Shown: positions 1 to 9,553, counted from the stretch's first letter. The stretch is DNA of 64,000 bases from Niabella aurantiaca DSM 17617 (GCF_000374125.1 NZ_KB893626.1:310001-374000), one strand, 5' to 3'. The notes: generated by a model from the letters alone, not told the origin. Made by a program: numbers and translations.

Positions 1-796
1 TTTGCACTGTTTTGTGATGCAGTAACCGGTGCCCGGCTTCCAATACCCGGGTTTTGGCAAATGCTTCGATGTTTTTTACAAACCGGGAACCACGCTTTGC
101 GGGGATCACCTTGTCGTATCTTCCAAAGTAGAGCGCTACGGGGGTTTGTTTTTGAGCGATTGCTTTTTTTACCTGTGCGATATCCGGTCTGAAAAAGCGA
201 AAGGCCGTCCATACCGTATAGAGCTTTTCCCGCACCTGTGGCTGGTGCAGGTGGTGGATCACGAACTTTTTAACGCCGGCATTGATCAGTCCTGTTTTAT
301 GAAGGATACCGGCAAACCTTATCAGCCATGCGGGGTGCTTCATGGTGCAGGCAAATAACCGGTTGCCCAAAAGGGTGTGCGAAGAAAACCAGTACCAGAA
401 ACTCATCTTCAGTCCGTCGGGGGCCAGCAGCAGCAGGCGGTTAACCCTTTGCGGGTAGTGCTGATAATAAGAAAGGCAGATACGCCCACCCAGGCTGAAG
501 CCGATGAGGGTCAGCGGCTGTGTCGGAGAGCAGGACTCCGCTTCAAGAAGGATATGAAGGATCTCATGGAGCTGGTCCGGAGTAAAGCGGGAGCCTTCTT
601 TCCAGCTGGTGTGCCCGTGAAAGGGGGCATCGATAGCCAGGATGGTATAACGGCCGCCACTGTTTTCCAGTATGGAAAAGGATGATGCCGACTCATTGAA
701 ACCATGAAAGCAGACCACCGGCTGCGGACCGTTGCCGGTGACGCTGTAGCTGATCACTGATTGTCTGTATAAAATATATTTCTGATCCAGATGCAC
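1..796 (-). CDS. alpha/beta hydrolase, 3' end cut by window edge
   Basis: The frame is open on the minus strand from a GTG at 796 to the window edge, about 265 codons. An HGF oxyanion motif lies near residue 31, the nucleophile elbow GFSLGG puts Ser at about 101, an acid Asp sits in GRYDKVIP, and a GHRLLHH segment near the cut end supplies the catalytic His. This is the full triad of the alpha/beta hydrolase fold, so only a few C-terminal residues are missing. The GTG start was chosen because a stop codon lies two codons upstream and no ATG gives the whole N-terminus. The substrate cannot be told; esterase or acyl hydrolase activity is the family default. It is divergent from the MarR gene. 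Confidence 0.75.
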   Translation of the reverse strand, partial: MHLDQKYILYRQSVISYSVTGNGPQPVVCFHGFNESASSFSILENSGGRYTILAIDAPFHGHTSWKEGSRFTPDQLHEILHILLEAESCSPTQPLTLIGFSLGGRICLSYYQHYPQRVNRLLLLAPDGLKMSFWYWFSSHTLLGNRLFACTMKHPAWLIRFAGILHKTGLINAGVKKFVIHHLHQPQVREKLYTVWTAFRFFRPDIAQVKKAIAQKQTPVALYFGRYDKVIPAKRGSRFVKNIEAFAKTRVLEAGHRLLHHKTVQ

Positions 797-909
797 TGAT
801 TAAAGATCCGGTGATACTGCAATTTCGCTTATTTTTTGCGACGGCGTTTACCCCGCGGACAACTGCTTTTTCTTTGTCATCTTTATTGACGGCGATCAAC
901 ATCGAATTG

Positions 910-960
910 TTGAAAGCAATACAAAAATAGACTAACTTTGGTTAGTTGTTAAAACAACTA
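910..960 (+). promoter_or_regulatory. marR promoter with overlapping palindromic operators
   Basis: TTG at 910-912, 20 nt, then TAACTTTG at 933-940 match the Bacteroidota promoter exactly. ACTAAC/GTTAGT (931-936/941-946) straddles the -7 box. A second palindrome has 8-nt arms TAGTTGTT (943-950) and AACAACTA (953-960) with a 2-nt spacer, and ends one base before the MarR start codon. Such sites suit a dimeric winged-helix repressor, so autoregulation is the inference. The leader is very short and shows no ribosome-binding site. Confidence 0.6.
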
Positions 961-961
961 T

Positions 962-1402
962 ATGTCAAACAACCAATTTAAAAAAAGTGAATTGTACAGC
1001 TTCATCACCGGTGTGGCCAGTACAGCCATTGCCCGGAGGTTGCAGAAGAAGTTCAACCAGGCAGACCTGAGTCTGACCATTGAACAGTGGAGTGTGTTGT
1101 ACCATTTATGGAAGGAGGACGGCATCAGTCAGCAGGATCTTTGCAAGGCTACTTTCCGGGATAAGCCCAGCATGACCCGGCTGGTGGATAATCTTGAAAA
1201 AGCAGGGATGGTCCGGCGCATTCATTCAAAGGCAGATCGCAGAAAGAACCTGATCTTCCTGACGGAACGGGCCAAGGAGATGCAGGACACCTGTTACAGC
1301 TTTGCAGAAGAAACGGTGGAGGAGGCGCTTTCCGGGGTAAGCAATGATAAGATCGAGGTTTGCAAGGAGGTGCTGAAGATCGTGTACGAGAATCTGAGGT
1401 AG
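962..1402 (+). CDS. MarR-family transcriptional regulator
   Basis: The product is 146 aa, the normal MarR length. The winged helix-turn-helix spans roughly residues 55-110, with a recognition-helix segment around KPSMTRLVDNLEKAG followed by the wing DRRKNLIFLT. MarR proteins are dimeric DNA-binding repressors that respond to small ligands. The start at 962 follows directly on a palindromic promoter region. It lies 75 bp upstream of an acyl-CoA dehydrogenase in the same direction with no terminator visible between them, so it may control that gene as well as itself; this is inference. The ligand is unknown. Confidence 0.88.
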   Translation: MSNNQFKKSELYSFITGVASTAIARRLQKKFNQADLSLTIEQWSVLYHLWKEDGISQQDLCKATFRDKPSMTRLVDNLEKAGMVRRIHSKADRRKNLIFLTERAKEMQDTCYSFAEETVEEALSGVSNDKIEVCKEVLKIVYENLR

Positions 1403-1477
1403 AGGAAATGGAGCCGTCGGGGGCAAGGTGCTGAAGCTGAACGCCCCGAAATTTAAAAAACTTTAAAAACAACGACA

Positions 1478-3271
1478 ATGGATGCTGCTGTAAACAAGGA
1501 AGCCATTACCCATGGAGCGGAGTGGCTTGTAAAAGAACAGGTACCGGCGCAAACCTTTACGGCCAACGAATTTGATGAGGAGCAGTTGATGATCCGCGAC
1601 CTGTGCAACCAGTTCCTGGAGGCGGAGATATGGCCCAACCTGGACCGGATCGACAGCATGGAGCCCGGGCTGATGAAATCACTGGTACAGAAAGCCGGTG
1701 AGCAGGGGCTGCTGGCCACATCCTTTCCGGAAGAGTACGGCGGGTTGGGGAAAGATTTTGTGACCTCCACTATCATTAATGAATACCTGGGTGCGGGGCA
1801 TTCCTTTTCGGTAGCGATTGCCGCGCATACCGGGATCGGTACCCTCCCGATTTTATATTTCGGCAATCCGGAACAGAAACAAAAATACATCCCCAGGCTG
1901 ATCACCGGTGAATGGACCGGGGCATACGGCCTTACAGAACCCAACAGCGGCAGCGATGCGCTCAGCGCAAAAACCACGGCCAAACTGAGCGATGACGGGA
2001 AATATTATTTATTGAACGGCCAGAAGTGCTGGATCACCAACGGTGGTTTTGCGGATGTATACACGGTTTTTGCAAAAGTAGACGGCGATCAGTTCACCGG
2101 CTTTATCGTGGAGCGGGGCATGGAAGGATTTACACAGGGCCCGGAAGAGCAGAAGATGGGTATTAAGGGCTCTTCGACGGTGCAGCTGTATTTTCAGGAT
2201 GCCAAAGTACCTGTCGAAAATGTACTGGGCGAGATCGGTAAAGGACATAAGATCGCCTTCAATATATTGAACATCGGCCGCCTGAAGCTTTGTGCTGCCG
2301 CGTTGGGTGGGGCGCGCAAGGCCTTTAATACCTCCCTGGAATATGCGAAGACGCGCGAGCAGTTCAAGCAGCCCATTAGTAATTTTGGAGCGATCAAACA
2401 TAAGCTGGCAGCAATGGCCATTGGGATGTTTGCCGCAGAATCTGCTTTATACCGTACTGCTAAATGGATCGACCGGTATGAACAAAAACTGCTGTCTGAA
2501 GGAAAACCCTTTAATGAAGCGCTGCTGGGCGCAGCAGAAGAATATGCCATCGAATGTGCCATGCTGAAGGTTTTTGGAAGTGAGCTGCTGGATTTTGTGG
2601 TAGATGAGGGCGTGCAGATCCACGGGGGCAATGGATTTAGTGCCGAGTATAATATTTCCCGTGCCTACCGCGACAGCCGCATTAACCGTATTTATGAAGG
2701 TACCAACGAGATCAACCGCCTGCTGATCCTGGATATGACCCTGAAACGTGCCATGCAGGGACGCCTGAACCTGATGGGGCCGGCAATGGAAGTACAGAAG
2801 GAGCTCATGAGCATACCGGATTTCAGCAGCGAGGAAGAAACACCTTTCGGAGAAGAACAAAAGCTGATCGCCAACCTTAAAAAAGCCATCCTGATGGTGG
2901 CAGGAGCCGCCGCGCAAAAGCTGATGATGAAAATCGAAAGCGAGCAGGAGATCCTGATGAACATTGCGGATATGGCAATGGATGTATTTCATGCGGAAAG
3001 CATGCTCCTGCGTACTGTTAAGACCACTGCAACAAAAGGGGAGGCTGCTGCTGCCGACTATGCAGATATGACCCGCGTGTACCTGTATGATGCAGCAGAT
3101 AAAATAAACAAGGCCGGTAAAGATGCCATTAACGGTTTTGCCGAAGGCGATGAACAACGCATGATCCTGATGGGGCTGAAACGGTTTACAAAAGCACCAC
3201 CTTTCAACAGCAAGGAGGCGCGCCGCCGCCTTGCCGATAAACTGATCACAACAGGTTATTATTATTTTTAA
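1478..3271 (+). CDS. acyl-CoA dehydrogenase family protein
   Basis: The 597-aa FAD enzyme would catalyse alpha,beta-dehydrogenation of an acyl-CoA. It has the N-terminal helical domain (about 30-150), the mid beta-domain with GLTEPNSGSD and CWITNGG, and the C-terminal helical domain ending in IYEGTNEINRL, whose Glu at about 407 is the usual catalytic base position. A further 150-aa helical extension follows, as in the longer dehydrogenases used by Bacillus and many Bacteroidota. Chain-length preference cannot be read from sequence. A hairpin terminator lies just downstream. It may belong to the MarR regulon. Confidence 0.9.
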   Translation: MDAAVNKEAITHGAEWLVKEQVPAQTFTANEFDEEQLMIRDLCNQFLEAEIWPNLDRIDSMEPGLMKSLVQKAGEQGLLATSFPEEYGGLGKDFVTSTIINEYLGAGHSFSVAIAAHTGIGTLPILYFGNPEQKQKYIPRLITGEWTGAYGLTEPNSGSDALSAKTTAKLSDDGKYYLLNGQKCWITNGGFADVYTVFAKVDGDQFTGFIVERGMEGFTQGPEEQKMGIKGSSTVQLYFQDAKVPVENVLGEIGKGHKIAFNILNIGRLKLCAAALGGARKAFNTSLEYAKTREQFKQPISNFGAIKHKLAAMAIGMFAAESALYRTAKWIDRYEQKLLSEGKPFNEALLGAAEEYAIECAMLKVFGSELLDFVVDEGVQIHGGNGFSAEYNISRAYRDSRINRIYEGTNEINRLLILDMTLKRAMQGRLNLMGPAMEVQKELMSIPDFSSEEETPFGEEQKLIANLKKAILMVAGAAAQKLMMKIESEQEILMNIADMAMDVFHAESMLLRTVKTTATKGEAAAADYADMTRVYLYDAADKINKAGKDAINGFAEGDEQRMILMGLKRFTKAPPFNSKEARRRLADKLITTGYYYF

Positions 3272-3296
3272 TACCTCCGTATGAACAATGAGAAGG

Positions 3297-3319
3297 CGGG
3301 GCTTTGTCCCCGTTTTTTT
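3297..3319 (+). terminator. rho-independent terminator after acyl-CoA dehydrogenase
   Basis: CGGGG (3297-3301), a 6-nt loop and CCCCG (3308-3312) are followed by seven T residues, 25 bp after the acyl-CoA dehydrogenase stop. Confidence 0.75.
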
Positions 3320-3410
3320 ATGTACTGCGGTACAGGCAAAACAGGCCGGCCGGCAAAAATTTTTCCATTTTTGGCAGAGCTTTTTATATTTGTCCTGTTT
3401 TTTAACTATT

Positions 3411-5429
3411 ATGAGAACTACTTTACTTACAATACTGCTGTTTGTGATCTGCCTTTTTCCTGAGCTTGCAAGTGCCCAGGAAGAAACAAATCTGAAATTC
3501 GGAAAAGTAAGCGCGGCGGACTTTAACCTCCGGTCGCCGGTGATTGATTCCAATACCAGTGCCGTGGTGCTGTCTGATGTAGGAACATCAAGGATCGTAG
3601 GGAACAATGAAGGATGGTTTTCGCTGATCCATAAACGTACTACGCGGATCAGGATACTGGATAAAAAAGGCTTTGATGCGGGCAGTGTTTCTATTGACCT
3701 TTATACGTCTCCGGATGGCGAGGAAAAGCTTAAGGAGGTAAAAGGGATTACCTATAACCTCGAAGGTGGTACCGTGCAGCAAACGAAGCTGGAGTCTTCC
3801 AATATCTTTAAGGAAAGGGTGAACCGGAACTGGATCTCAAGGAAATTCACCTTTCCGGATCTCCGGGAAGGGTCGATCGTGGAATATACCTATACCATCG
3901 AATCCGAATTCTTATTCAATCTGCGCTCCTGGGAGTTCCAGGGCGATTACCCGCGGCTGTTTACACAGTATACCGTGTATATACCCCAGTTCTTTCAGTA
4001 TGTTTTTTTATCCCAGGGATGGATCAAACTGAAAAATACCAAGAAGGATGTTTTTAAGACCTGGTCGGTAACGGAATCCAACAGCACTCAGGCTACAGAA
4101 TATTACAGGCTGTCGGGTTATGAAACGCAAAATACCTGGTCGGCAACAAATGTTCCGGCGCTGAAAGAAGAGCCGTTCACCTCATCACTCGGAAATCATA
4201 ATTCGAAAATCGATTTTCAGCTTTCTCAGTACCGGTTTCCCAATACGTCGCCCAAGGACATCGTGGGAAACTGGGCTACCGCCAGCGAGCAGCTGCTCAA
4301 GCACGAAAACTTTGGTGCGGAACTCACGCGGCCCAATTTCTGGCTGGGTGATGAGGTAAAGAAAATTACGCCTCAAAGCACGGGCAACCTGGAGGCTGCG
4401 CGGGCAATTTATGCATTTGTGCGGGATCATTTTACTACAACCCGGTCAGACGGATTTTATCTTTCGGATCAGACAACGCTGCGGGATGTATTCCGGAAAA
4501 AGAGCGGAACGGCGGCCGAGATCAATATGCTTTTGATCGCCATGCTGAAACAACGGGGCATTACCGCTGACCCGATGCTGTTAAGCACCCGCGGCCACGG
4601 ATGGGCGAGTCCAAACTACCCCCTGCTGAACAAGTATAACGCTGTTCTGTGTGCCGCGCGGGTTGATGGAAAGTACTATTACCTGGATGCCACCCATCCC
4701 CGCCTGGGTTTTGGAAAGTTGCCGCTTGAATGCTACAATGGGCCGGCCTTTGTGGTCAGTCCTGCACCACGCAATGTAAGTTTTGAAGCAGACTCCCTGC
4801 ATGAAAAAAAGACGACCCTGCTGTTCCTGGTGAATGATAAAGATGGAGGGATCAGTGGTACTTTTAGCAGTACCCCGGGTTACTATGAATCTGTTCAGAT
4901 ACGGGACCAGCTGGCAACAAAGGATATGGGTGCCTATTTTAAAGATATGGAAAAGTCGTATTCTTTTCCGATGAAGCTTTCTGAAACCCATATCGATTCT
5001 CTGAAGAATTTTGATTTTCCCGTATCGATACGATATAACGTGGACTTTGATCCGGGAACGGAATCCATGATCTACCTGAATCCGATGTTCAGTGAAGCCG
5101 TTAAGACCAACCCCTTTGTTTCTGCGGAAAGAAAATACCCCGTGGAAATGCCCTTTGCAACGTTCCGCCTGTATGTGCTGAACATGGAGATACCAAAAGG
5201 TTATGAAGTGGAGGAGCTGCCCAAATCGACACGTGTGATGCTCAATGGAAATGAGGGTATGTTTGAATACATCATCAGCGCTTCCGGAGGAAGGATCATG
5301 CTCCAGAGCAAGATCGACATCAAGAAGGCAAATTTTCTGGCCGAAGATTATCAGACCCTCCGGGACTTTTTTGGACATATTGCCAAAAAGCACAGTGAGC
5401 AGGTGGTATTAAAAAAAATTAAAGAGTAA
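3411..5429 (+). CDS. secreted DUF3857 / transglutaminase-like protein, catalytic residues lost
   Basis: The 672-aa product begins with a clear signal peptide (MRTTLLTILLFVICLFPELA, then SAQ). The same frame is open from 3288, but that extension precedes the signal peptide and runs through the terminator, so ATG 3411 is preferred; a -7-like TATATTTG lies at 3385-3392. A DUF3857 domain occupies about 60-230, a transglutaminase-like domain about 320-450, and a beta-rich C-terminal domain follows. Where active members have YGDCK the sequence reads SGTAA (Cys replaced by Ala at about 368), and the His position also reads Ala. It is probably a periplasmic non-catalytic partner of the next gene, whose start overlaps its stop. 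Confidence 0.85.
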   Translation: MRTTLLTILLFVICLFPELASAQEETNLKFGKVSAADFNLRSPVIDSNTSAVVLSDVGTSRIVGNNEGWFSLIHKRTTRIRILDKKGFDAGSVSIDLYTSPDGEEKLKEVKGITYNLEGGTVQQTKLESSNIFKERVNRNWISRKFTFPDLREGSIVEYTYTIESEFLFNLRSWEFQGDYPRLFTQYTVYIPQFFQYVFLSQGWIKLKNTKKDVFKTWSVTESNSTQATEYYRLSGYETQNTWSATNVPALKEEPFTSSLGNHNSKIDFQLSQYRFPNTSPKDIVGNWATASEQLLKHENFGAELTRPNFWLGDEVKKITPQSTGNLEAARAIYAFVRDHFTTTRSDGFYLSDQTTLRDVFRKKSGTAAEINMLLIAMLKQRGITADPMLLSTRGHGWASPNYPLLNKYNAVLCAARVDGKYYYLDATHPRLGFGKLPLECYNGPAFVVSPAPRNVSFEADSLHEKKTTLLFLVNDKDGGISGTFSSTPGYYESVQIRDQLATKDMGAYFKDMEKSYSFPMKLSETHIDSLKNFDFPVSIRYNVDFDPGTESMIYLNPMFSEAVKTNPFVSAERKYPVEMPFATFRLYVLNMEIPKGYEVEELPKSTRVMLNGNEGMFEYIISASGGRIMLQSKIDIKKANFLAEDYQTLRDFFGHIAKKHSEQVVLKKIKE

Positions 5430-7348
5430 TGAACGCGTTTTTTTTCAGAGGCGTTTTTATTTTTCTGATCGCAGGCGTGTGGCACCTGCAGGCAAGCGCC
5501 GAATATCCCGTAAATGCCATACCTGAGGCACTGTTGAAAAATGCGGACCTGGTCAAGCGACTGGACGAAACCTCCGTTGAAGTGCGTGGTATTGGAAAGG
5601 CGGTATATCGCAGGCATTATGTTTACACCATTTTGAACGAGGCGGCTGAAGAATATGCGGAACTGGTTGTAGGGTACGATAAATTCCGGCTGATCAACGA
5701 TATTTCCGGTACCCTGTACAATGCGATGGGAAAGAAACTGAAATCTGTAAAAAGGAAAGATATCCAGGATGGGAGCGGCACGGATGGCTCCAGCCTGATT
5801 ACGGATGCGCGGTTCAAGTATCATAACTTTTATTATAAAGAGTATCCTTATACGGTTGAGTATGCCATTGAAATCACATTGAACGGTCTTTTCTCCCTTC
5901 CGGAGTGGATGCCGCAAAGCGGTCCGCAGATCGCTGTTGAGCGCAGCAGTTTCCTTTTTGAAGTACCGGAAACGTACAAGCTGCGCTATAAAATGTTCCA
6001 TTATGCGGGTGCACCGCAGGTAAAAGAGGCCAGGAATACAAGGACCATTTCCTGGGCGCTGGATAACGTACCGGCCCGGGAGGAGGAATCTTTTGCACCG
6101 GAGTGGAACCGGTTGGTGACCCGGGTGCTAACAGCACCTTCTGATTTTGAAATAGGCGGTTATAAAGGGAATATGGATACCTGGCAGGGCTTTGGAGCGT
6201 TCATGACAGCACTTTACGCAGGGAGGGATGTTTTGCCGGCCGGCATCAAAACGAAAGTACGGGAGCTGACGGCCGGGTTAAAGACCCGGCGGGAAAAAAT
6301 CGATGTATTGTACCGGTATATGCAGCAGCATTCGCGTTACATCAGTATCCAGCTGGGAATGGGCGGATGGCAGCCATTGGACGCAACCTATGTTGCGGAA
6401 AAAAAGTATGGCGATTGTAAGGCATTGTCGAACTATATGGTAGCCCTGCTTAAAGAAGCGGGCATCAGGGCATATACCGCATTGATAACCGGGGGAACAG
6501 AAGATAAGGATGTTGTGAGCGATTTTCCGTCTAACCAGTTTAATCATGTGATTGTTTGCGTACCGGATGACAAAGACACTGTCTGGCTGGAATGTACCAG
6601 TCAGACAGTGGAGCCGGGGTATATGGGCAGTTTTACCGGCGACCGGGAGGCACTGCTGATTGACGATGCCAATAGCCACCTGGTGCGCACGCCGGCATAC
6701 CAGAAATCGGCAAATGTGCAAACCCGGATGATCGATGCCCGTCTGGATGCGAATGGTACGCTGGTAGCTGCTGTGGTTACCCGTTGTACCGGCCTGCTTC
6801 AGGATGATCTGCATGGTGTGCTGCACGGTCTTTCTGATGAGGAAAAACAGAAACGATTGCGGAATTATTTCTCGATCCCCAATTATGAGGTCAGCTCTTT
6901 TGGCTATGGGGAGGCGGGCAGCAATGATATTCCCGCCATAACGGAAAACGTGCAGCTGGTATCAAAGAACTATGCGACCATCACCGGGAAACGGTTGTTC
7001 ATTACCCCCAATATATTGTCGGCAAACACCCGGAAGCTCAGCGATGTGGAGAAACGGGAGCATGAGATCGTTTATGCCTATGGGTTCAAAACCTCGGATA
7101 CGGTTCTTATAAAGATCCCTCCGGGATATGCCGTAGAGGCCATGCCCCGGCCGGTAAAGGTGGAGAATGCCTTCGGGGAATATGAGATCCGGTTTGCGCT
7201 CCGGAACGGGGTCATCAGCATGATCCGCCGATACGACCGCAACAATGGCCATTTTCCTGCCGGCGATTATGAAAAAATGGTGACCTTTTATGATACGGTT
7301 TACCGGGCAGACCGGTCGCGGATGGTGCTGGTAAAAACGGCAGAATAA
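5429..7348 (+). CDS. secreted DUF3857 / transglutaminase domain protein
   Basis: The 639-aa product has a signal peptide (about 1-24), a DUF3857 domain and a transglutaminase-like core with the triad intact by motif: Cys330 in YGDCKALSN, His373 in FNHVIV, and an acidic residue in VWLECT. The ATG overlaps the upstream TAA by one base (TAATG), which suggests translational coupling and equal amounts of the two paralogues. Family members are exported and some cluster with polysaccharide or peptidoglycan genes; the true substrate is not known. One paralogue with and one without the catalytic residues suggests an enzyme/pseudoenzyme pair. Confidence 0.87.
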   Translation: MNAFFFRGVFIFLIAGVWHLQASAEYPVNAIPEALLKNADLVKRLDETSVEVRGIGKAVYRRHYVYTILNEAAEEYAELVVGYDKFRLINDISGTLYNAMGKKLKSVKRKDIQDGSGTDGSSLITDARFKYHNFYYKEYPYTVEYAIEITLNGLFSLPEWMPQSGPQIAVERSSFLFEVPETYKLRYKMFHYAGAPQVKEARNTRTISWALDNVPAREEESFAPEWNRLVTRVLTAPSDFEIGGYKGNMDTWQGFGAFMTALYAGRDVLPAGIKTKVRELTAGLKTRREKIDVLYRYMQQHSRYISIQLGMGGWQPLDATYVAEKKYGDCKALSNYMVALLKEAGIRAYTALITGGTEDKDVVSDFPSNQFNHVIVCVPDDKDTVWLECTSQTVEPGYMGSFTGDREALLIDDANSHLVRTPAYQKSANVQTRMIDARLDANGTLVAAVVTRCTGLLQDDLHGVLHGLSDEEKQKRLRNYFSIPNYEVSSFGYGEAGSNDIPAITENVQLVSKNYATITGKRLFITPNILSANTRKLSDVEKREHEIVYAYGFKTSDTVLIKIPPGYAVEAMPRPVKVENAFGEYEIRFALRNGVISMIRRYDRNNGHFPAGDYEKMVTFYDTVYRADRSRMVLVKTAE

Positions 7349-7368
7349 CCGGCTGTTCCCGCCGCAGG

Positions 7369-7390
7369 GCCGTTTATGGAAGCGGCTTTT
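7369..7390. terminator. possible terminator between convergent genes
   Basis: GCCGTT and AAGCGGC form an imperfect stem with a one-base bulge, followed by TTTT on the plus strand, in the 45-bp gap between two convergent genes. It is short and weak. Confidence 0.35.
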
Positions 7391-7393
7391 CCC

Positions 7394-8152
7394 TTATCTT
7401 TTTGAGGACGCGTTCACGATTCTTTCTGCAAGTGCGGGTACCTGCTTCCGGATGGCGGCCAGTACAAGCTCCGCAATTTTTCTGGCCCCCAGTTCTGTAA
7501 AATGGGTGTCGTCCGTTTTCCCGGACGGGTAGTTGGGGTGCTCGCCGGGTAAAAGATGCATGAATAACAATTTAGAATATTCGTCGCCCAGTTGCTGGTA
7601 TAGCTGCTGGCTTTCCCGGTCGAGGTCGATGAGTGGGGTATGCTCCGATTGTGCTACCTCCCGCACAATGCCGGAATAGACGGCATGTGTTTCAGTTATT
7701 TTTCCGGAAACATCAAATTTTCTCCGGGCCACCGGCGTGATCAGTATGGGAATGGCTCCCCTGCCTCTGGCCTCTTTGATAAATTGTACCAGGTTACCTT
7801 TAAATTCCGGTTCGGGGGTATAAGTTCTCTTGGTTGGTACTTCATCGTTGTGCCCAAACTGGATCAGCACGTAATCTCCGGCACCCGCTTTATCTATAAT
7901 GGACTGCCACAGCCCTTCTTTTTTAAAGGAGGAGGTACTTCTGCCGTTCTTTGCTGTATTGATAACGGCTACAGACGAATCCCAAAAATAAACAAACGGC
8001 ATGCCCCACCCGGTTTCGGGAAAGGCCCTTTTGTCCTTGATGGCCATTGTGGAATCGCCCGCCAGGAAGATCTTTATTTTTTTCTGTTGTGCCGTGGGTA
8101 TGAAGGCAGACAGGAACAACCCGGCCGCTAATACGAGAAGATTTTTCATCAT
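7394..8152 (-). CDS. rhamnogalacturonan acetylesterase-like SGNH hydrolase
   Basis: This 252-aa secreted SGNH/GDSL esterase has a signal peptide (about 1-21), block I GDST with Ser34, a block III GHNDE motif, and a C-terminal DDTHF carrying the catalytic Asp-X-X-His. The spacing and the FGHND block are those of rhamnogalacturonan acetylesterases (CE12), which remove O-acetyl groups from the pectin backbone. The start lies 3 bp beyond the stop of the upstream pectate lyase gene, so the two form one operon, which supports a pectin role. Two adjacent ATG codons are possible starts. Confidence 0.85.
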   Translation of the reverse strand: MMKNLLVLAAGLFLSAFIPTAQQKKIKIFLAGDSTMAIKDKRAFPETGWGMPFVYFWDSSVAVINTAKNGRSTSSFKKEGLWQSIIDKAGAGDYVLIQFGHNDEVPTKRTYTPEPEFKGNLVQFIKEARGRGAIPILITPVARRKFDVSGKITETHAVYSGIVREVAQSEHTPLIDLDRESQQLYQQLGDEYSKLLFMHLLPGEHPNYPSGKTDDTHFTELGARKIAELVLAAIRKQVPALAERIVNASSKR

Positions 8153-8155
8153 GGA

Positions 8156-9553
8156 TTAATTTACAAGACTGTTTATGTACACTTCAATATTTGAATAGTG
8201 CTTATCGATGATAAATGCAGTGCCGTCTGTGTGGCTGTTGGGATCAAGGTGGTGCGCCCGTTCCCATTCATCGGGGATCCCGTCATTATCGGTATCCACG
8301 GGTAAAGGCCCCTGTTTTAATACGGGCCAGGCGGAAACCGTTTTTTCAAAAGGCGTGCCGTGGGGGTAGTGGCCCTGAACATCAACCAGTGCTCCTGTGC
8401 GGTTCCGGACATTATTGACGATGCGCGCATCCAGGGTATCTCTTTCCGGGAGCCGGGCGCCTGCGTTTTCCAGCACCGCCCTGTACGCCTCCACGGAGGT
8501 TTGGTACGGAAGCTGAACGGCTTCAAAGGGCTTTTGCATGACCGCATTCTGCTTATCGGTTTCCGTTCCGTTGTTACCCATATGCACGCCCTTGTAATTG
8601 TCTTTTGTAATGTCCGGGGCACCGTCCACATGGTTTCCGCTGACATAATACCTGCCAAAGGGGATGTTTTTCTTTTCTTCTTTATAGGGGTTAACGATAC
8701 GGGATCTTACCGACGGTTTGGTAGAGGGGCCATAGCGGAAATAATTATTCACAATGTTATAGCTGCCGCCCTCCCCGCCATAAATATTGTTACCGCCCCA
8801 GTTATAGATCACGTTATTCCGGAAGTCTGCCAGCTCGGTAGTGGCACCCAGCCTTACTCCGTTAAAGCGCGGATTGCGGCTGTTGCAGTGGGCAAACAGG
8901 TTGTGGTGTGCGGTAAAGTGGGCACCGCCCCAGATTCCGCCATATCCATGGTGCTCAAAGTCCTTATCGCCCTCTTCAAAGTGATACGAATAGTTGAGTG
9001 GTTCGGAAAGAATATTCCATTGCAGGGTAGTGCTGTCGCCCCTGTAAACGGAACATACTTCATCGGTGCTCCAGCTCATGCTGCAATGATCAATGATAAT
9101 GTTCTTGCGTCCGGAGCTGCCCAATGCATCATCAGCGCCGGCCCCGTCCTTCATGCCGCCATTCTGGTAGCGGTCGCCCATCCGGATGCGCAGGAAGCGC
9201 AGGATGATATTATCTCCCGAAAGGACAACCGGCTGATCCGCCAGGCAAATACCGCCGCCCGGTGCAGTTTGCCCGGCAATGGTCTTACTCCCTTTAATAT
9301 TCAGACGGCTTTTTAAATGAATGGTGCCTGAAACACGAAAGACGACGATCCGCGGTGCGGCGGAGCTGACGGCTTTTCTCAGGCTGCCTTCTCCGTCATC
9401 ATTGAGGTTGGTTACCAGGTACACAGTCCCGCCTCTTCCACCGGTTGTATACTTGCCGAATCCTTCGGCCCCGGGAAAGGCAACGGCAGCGTTTTGCTGA
9501 GCGGTGCTGTTAAATGTTGCGATGATCAGGGCGGTCAGGAACAGGAGCTTCAT
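8156..9553 (-). CDS. secreted pectate lyase (PL1-like)
   Basis: The 465-aa parallel beta-helix lyase starts at ATG 9553, which gives a clean signal peptide (MKLLFLTALIIATFNSTA); the frame is open upstream to 9634 but that part is not a leader sequence. FPGAEGFGKYTTGGRGG, the DHCSMSW segment and the Asn-rich NPRFNGVRLG stretch are typical of Bacteroidota PL1 pectate lyases, which cleave polygalacturonate by beta-elimination. Near the C-terminus DTDNDGIPDEWE resembles a calcium-binding type-3 thrombospondin repeat. It is cotranscribed with the acetylesterase and divergent from a LacI regulator. Confidence 0.88.
   Translation of the reverse strand: MKLLFLTALIIATFNSTAQQNAAVAFPGAEGFGKYTTGGRGGTVYLVTNLNDDGEGSLRKAVSSAAPRIVVFRVSGTIHLKSRLNIKGSKTIAGQTAPGGGICLADQPVVLSGDNIILRFLRIRMGDRYQNGGMKDGAGADDALGSSGRKNIIIDHCSMSWSTDEVCSVYRGDSTTLQWNILSEPLNYSYHFEEGDKDFEHHGYGGIWGGAHFTAHHNLFAHCNSRNPRFNGVRLGATTELADFRNNVIYNWGGNNIYGGEGGSYNIVNNYFRYGPSTKPSVRSRIVNPYKEEKKNIPFGRYYVSGNHVDGAPDITKDNYKGVHMGNNGTETDKQNAVMQKPFEAVQLPYQTSVEAYRAVLENAGARLPERDTLDARIVNNVRNRTGALVDVQGHYPHGTPFEKTVSAWPVLKQGPLPVDTDNDGIPDEWERAHHLDPNSHTDGTAFIIDKHYSNIEVYINSLVN

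Noticed and set aside
2447-3607. 386-codon open frame on the minus strand
   Set aside because: It lies opposite the acyl-CoA dehydrogenase and DUF3857 genes, crosses a terminator and has no family resemblance; it is a shadow of real genes.
4581-5393. 270-codon open frame on the minus strand
   Set aside because: It is antisense to the first DUF3857 gene and its protein is rich in His, Ile and Arg without a fold pattern.
8360-9316. 318-codon open frame on the plus strand
   Set aside because: It is antisense to the pectate lyase gene, whose product is clearly recognisable, and it has no start signals or known motifs.
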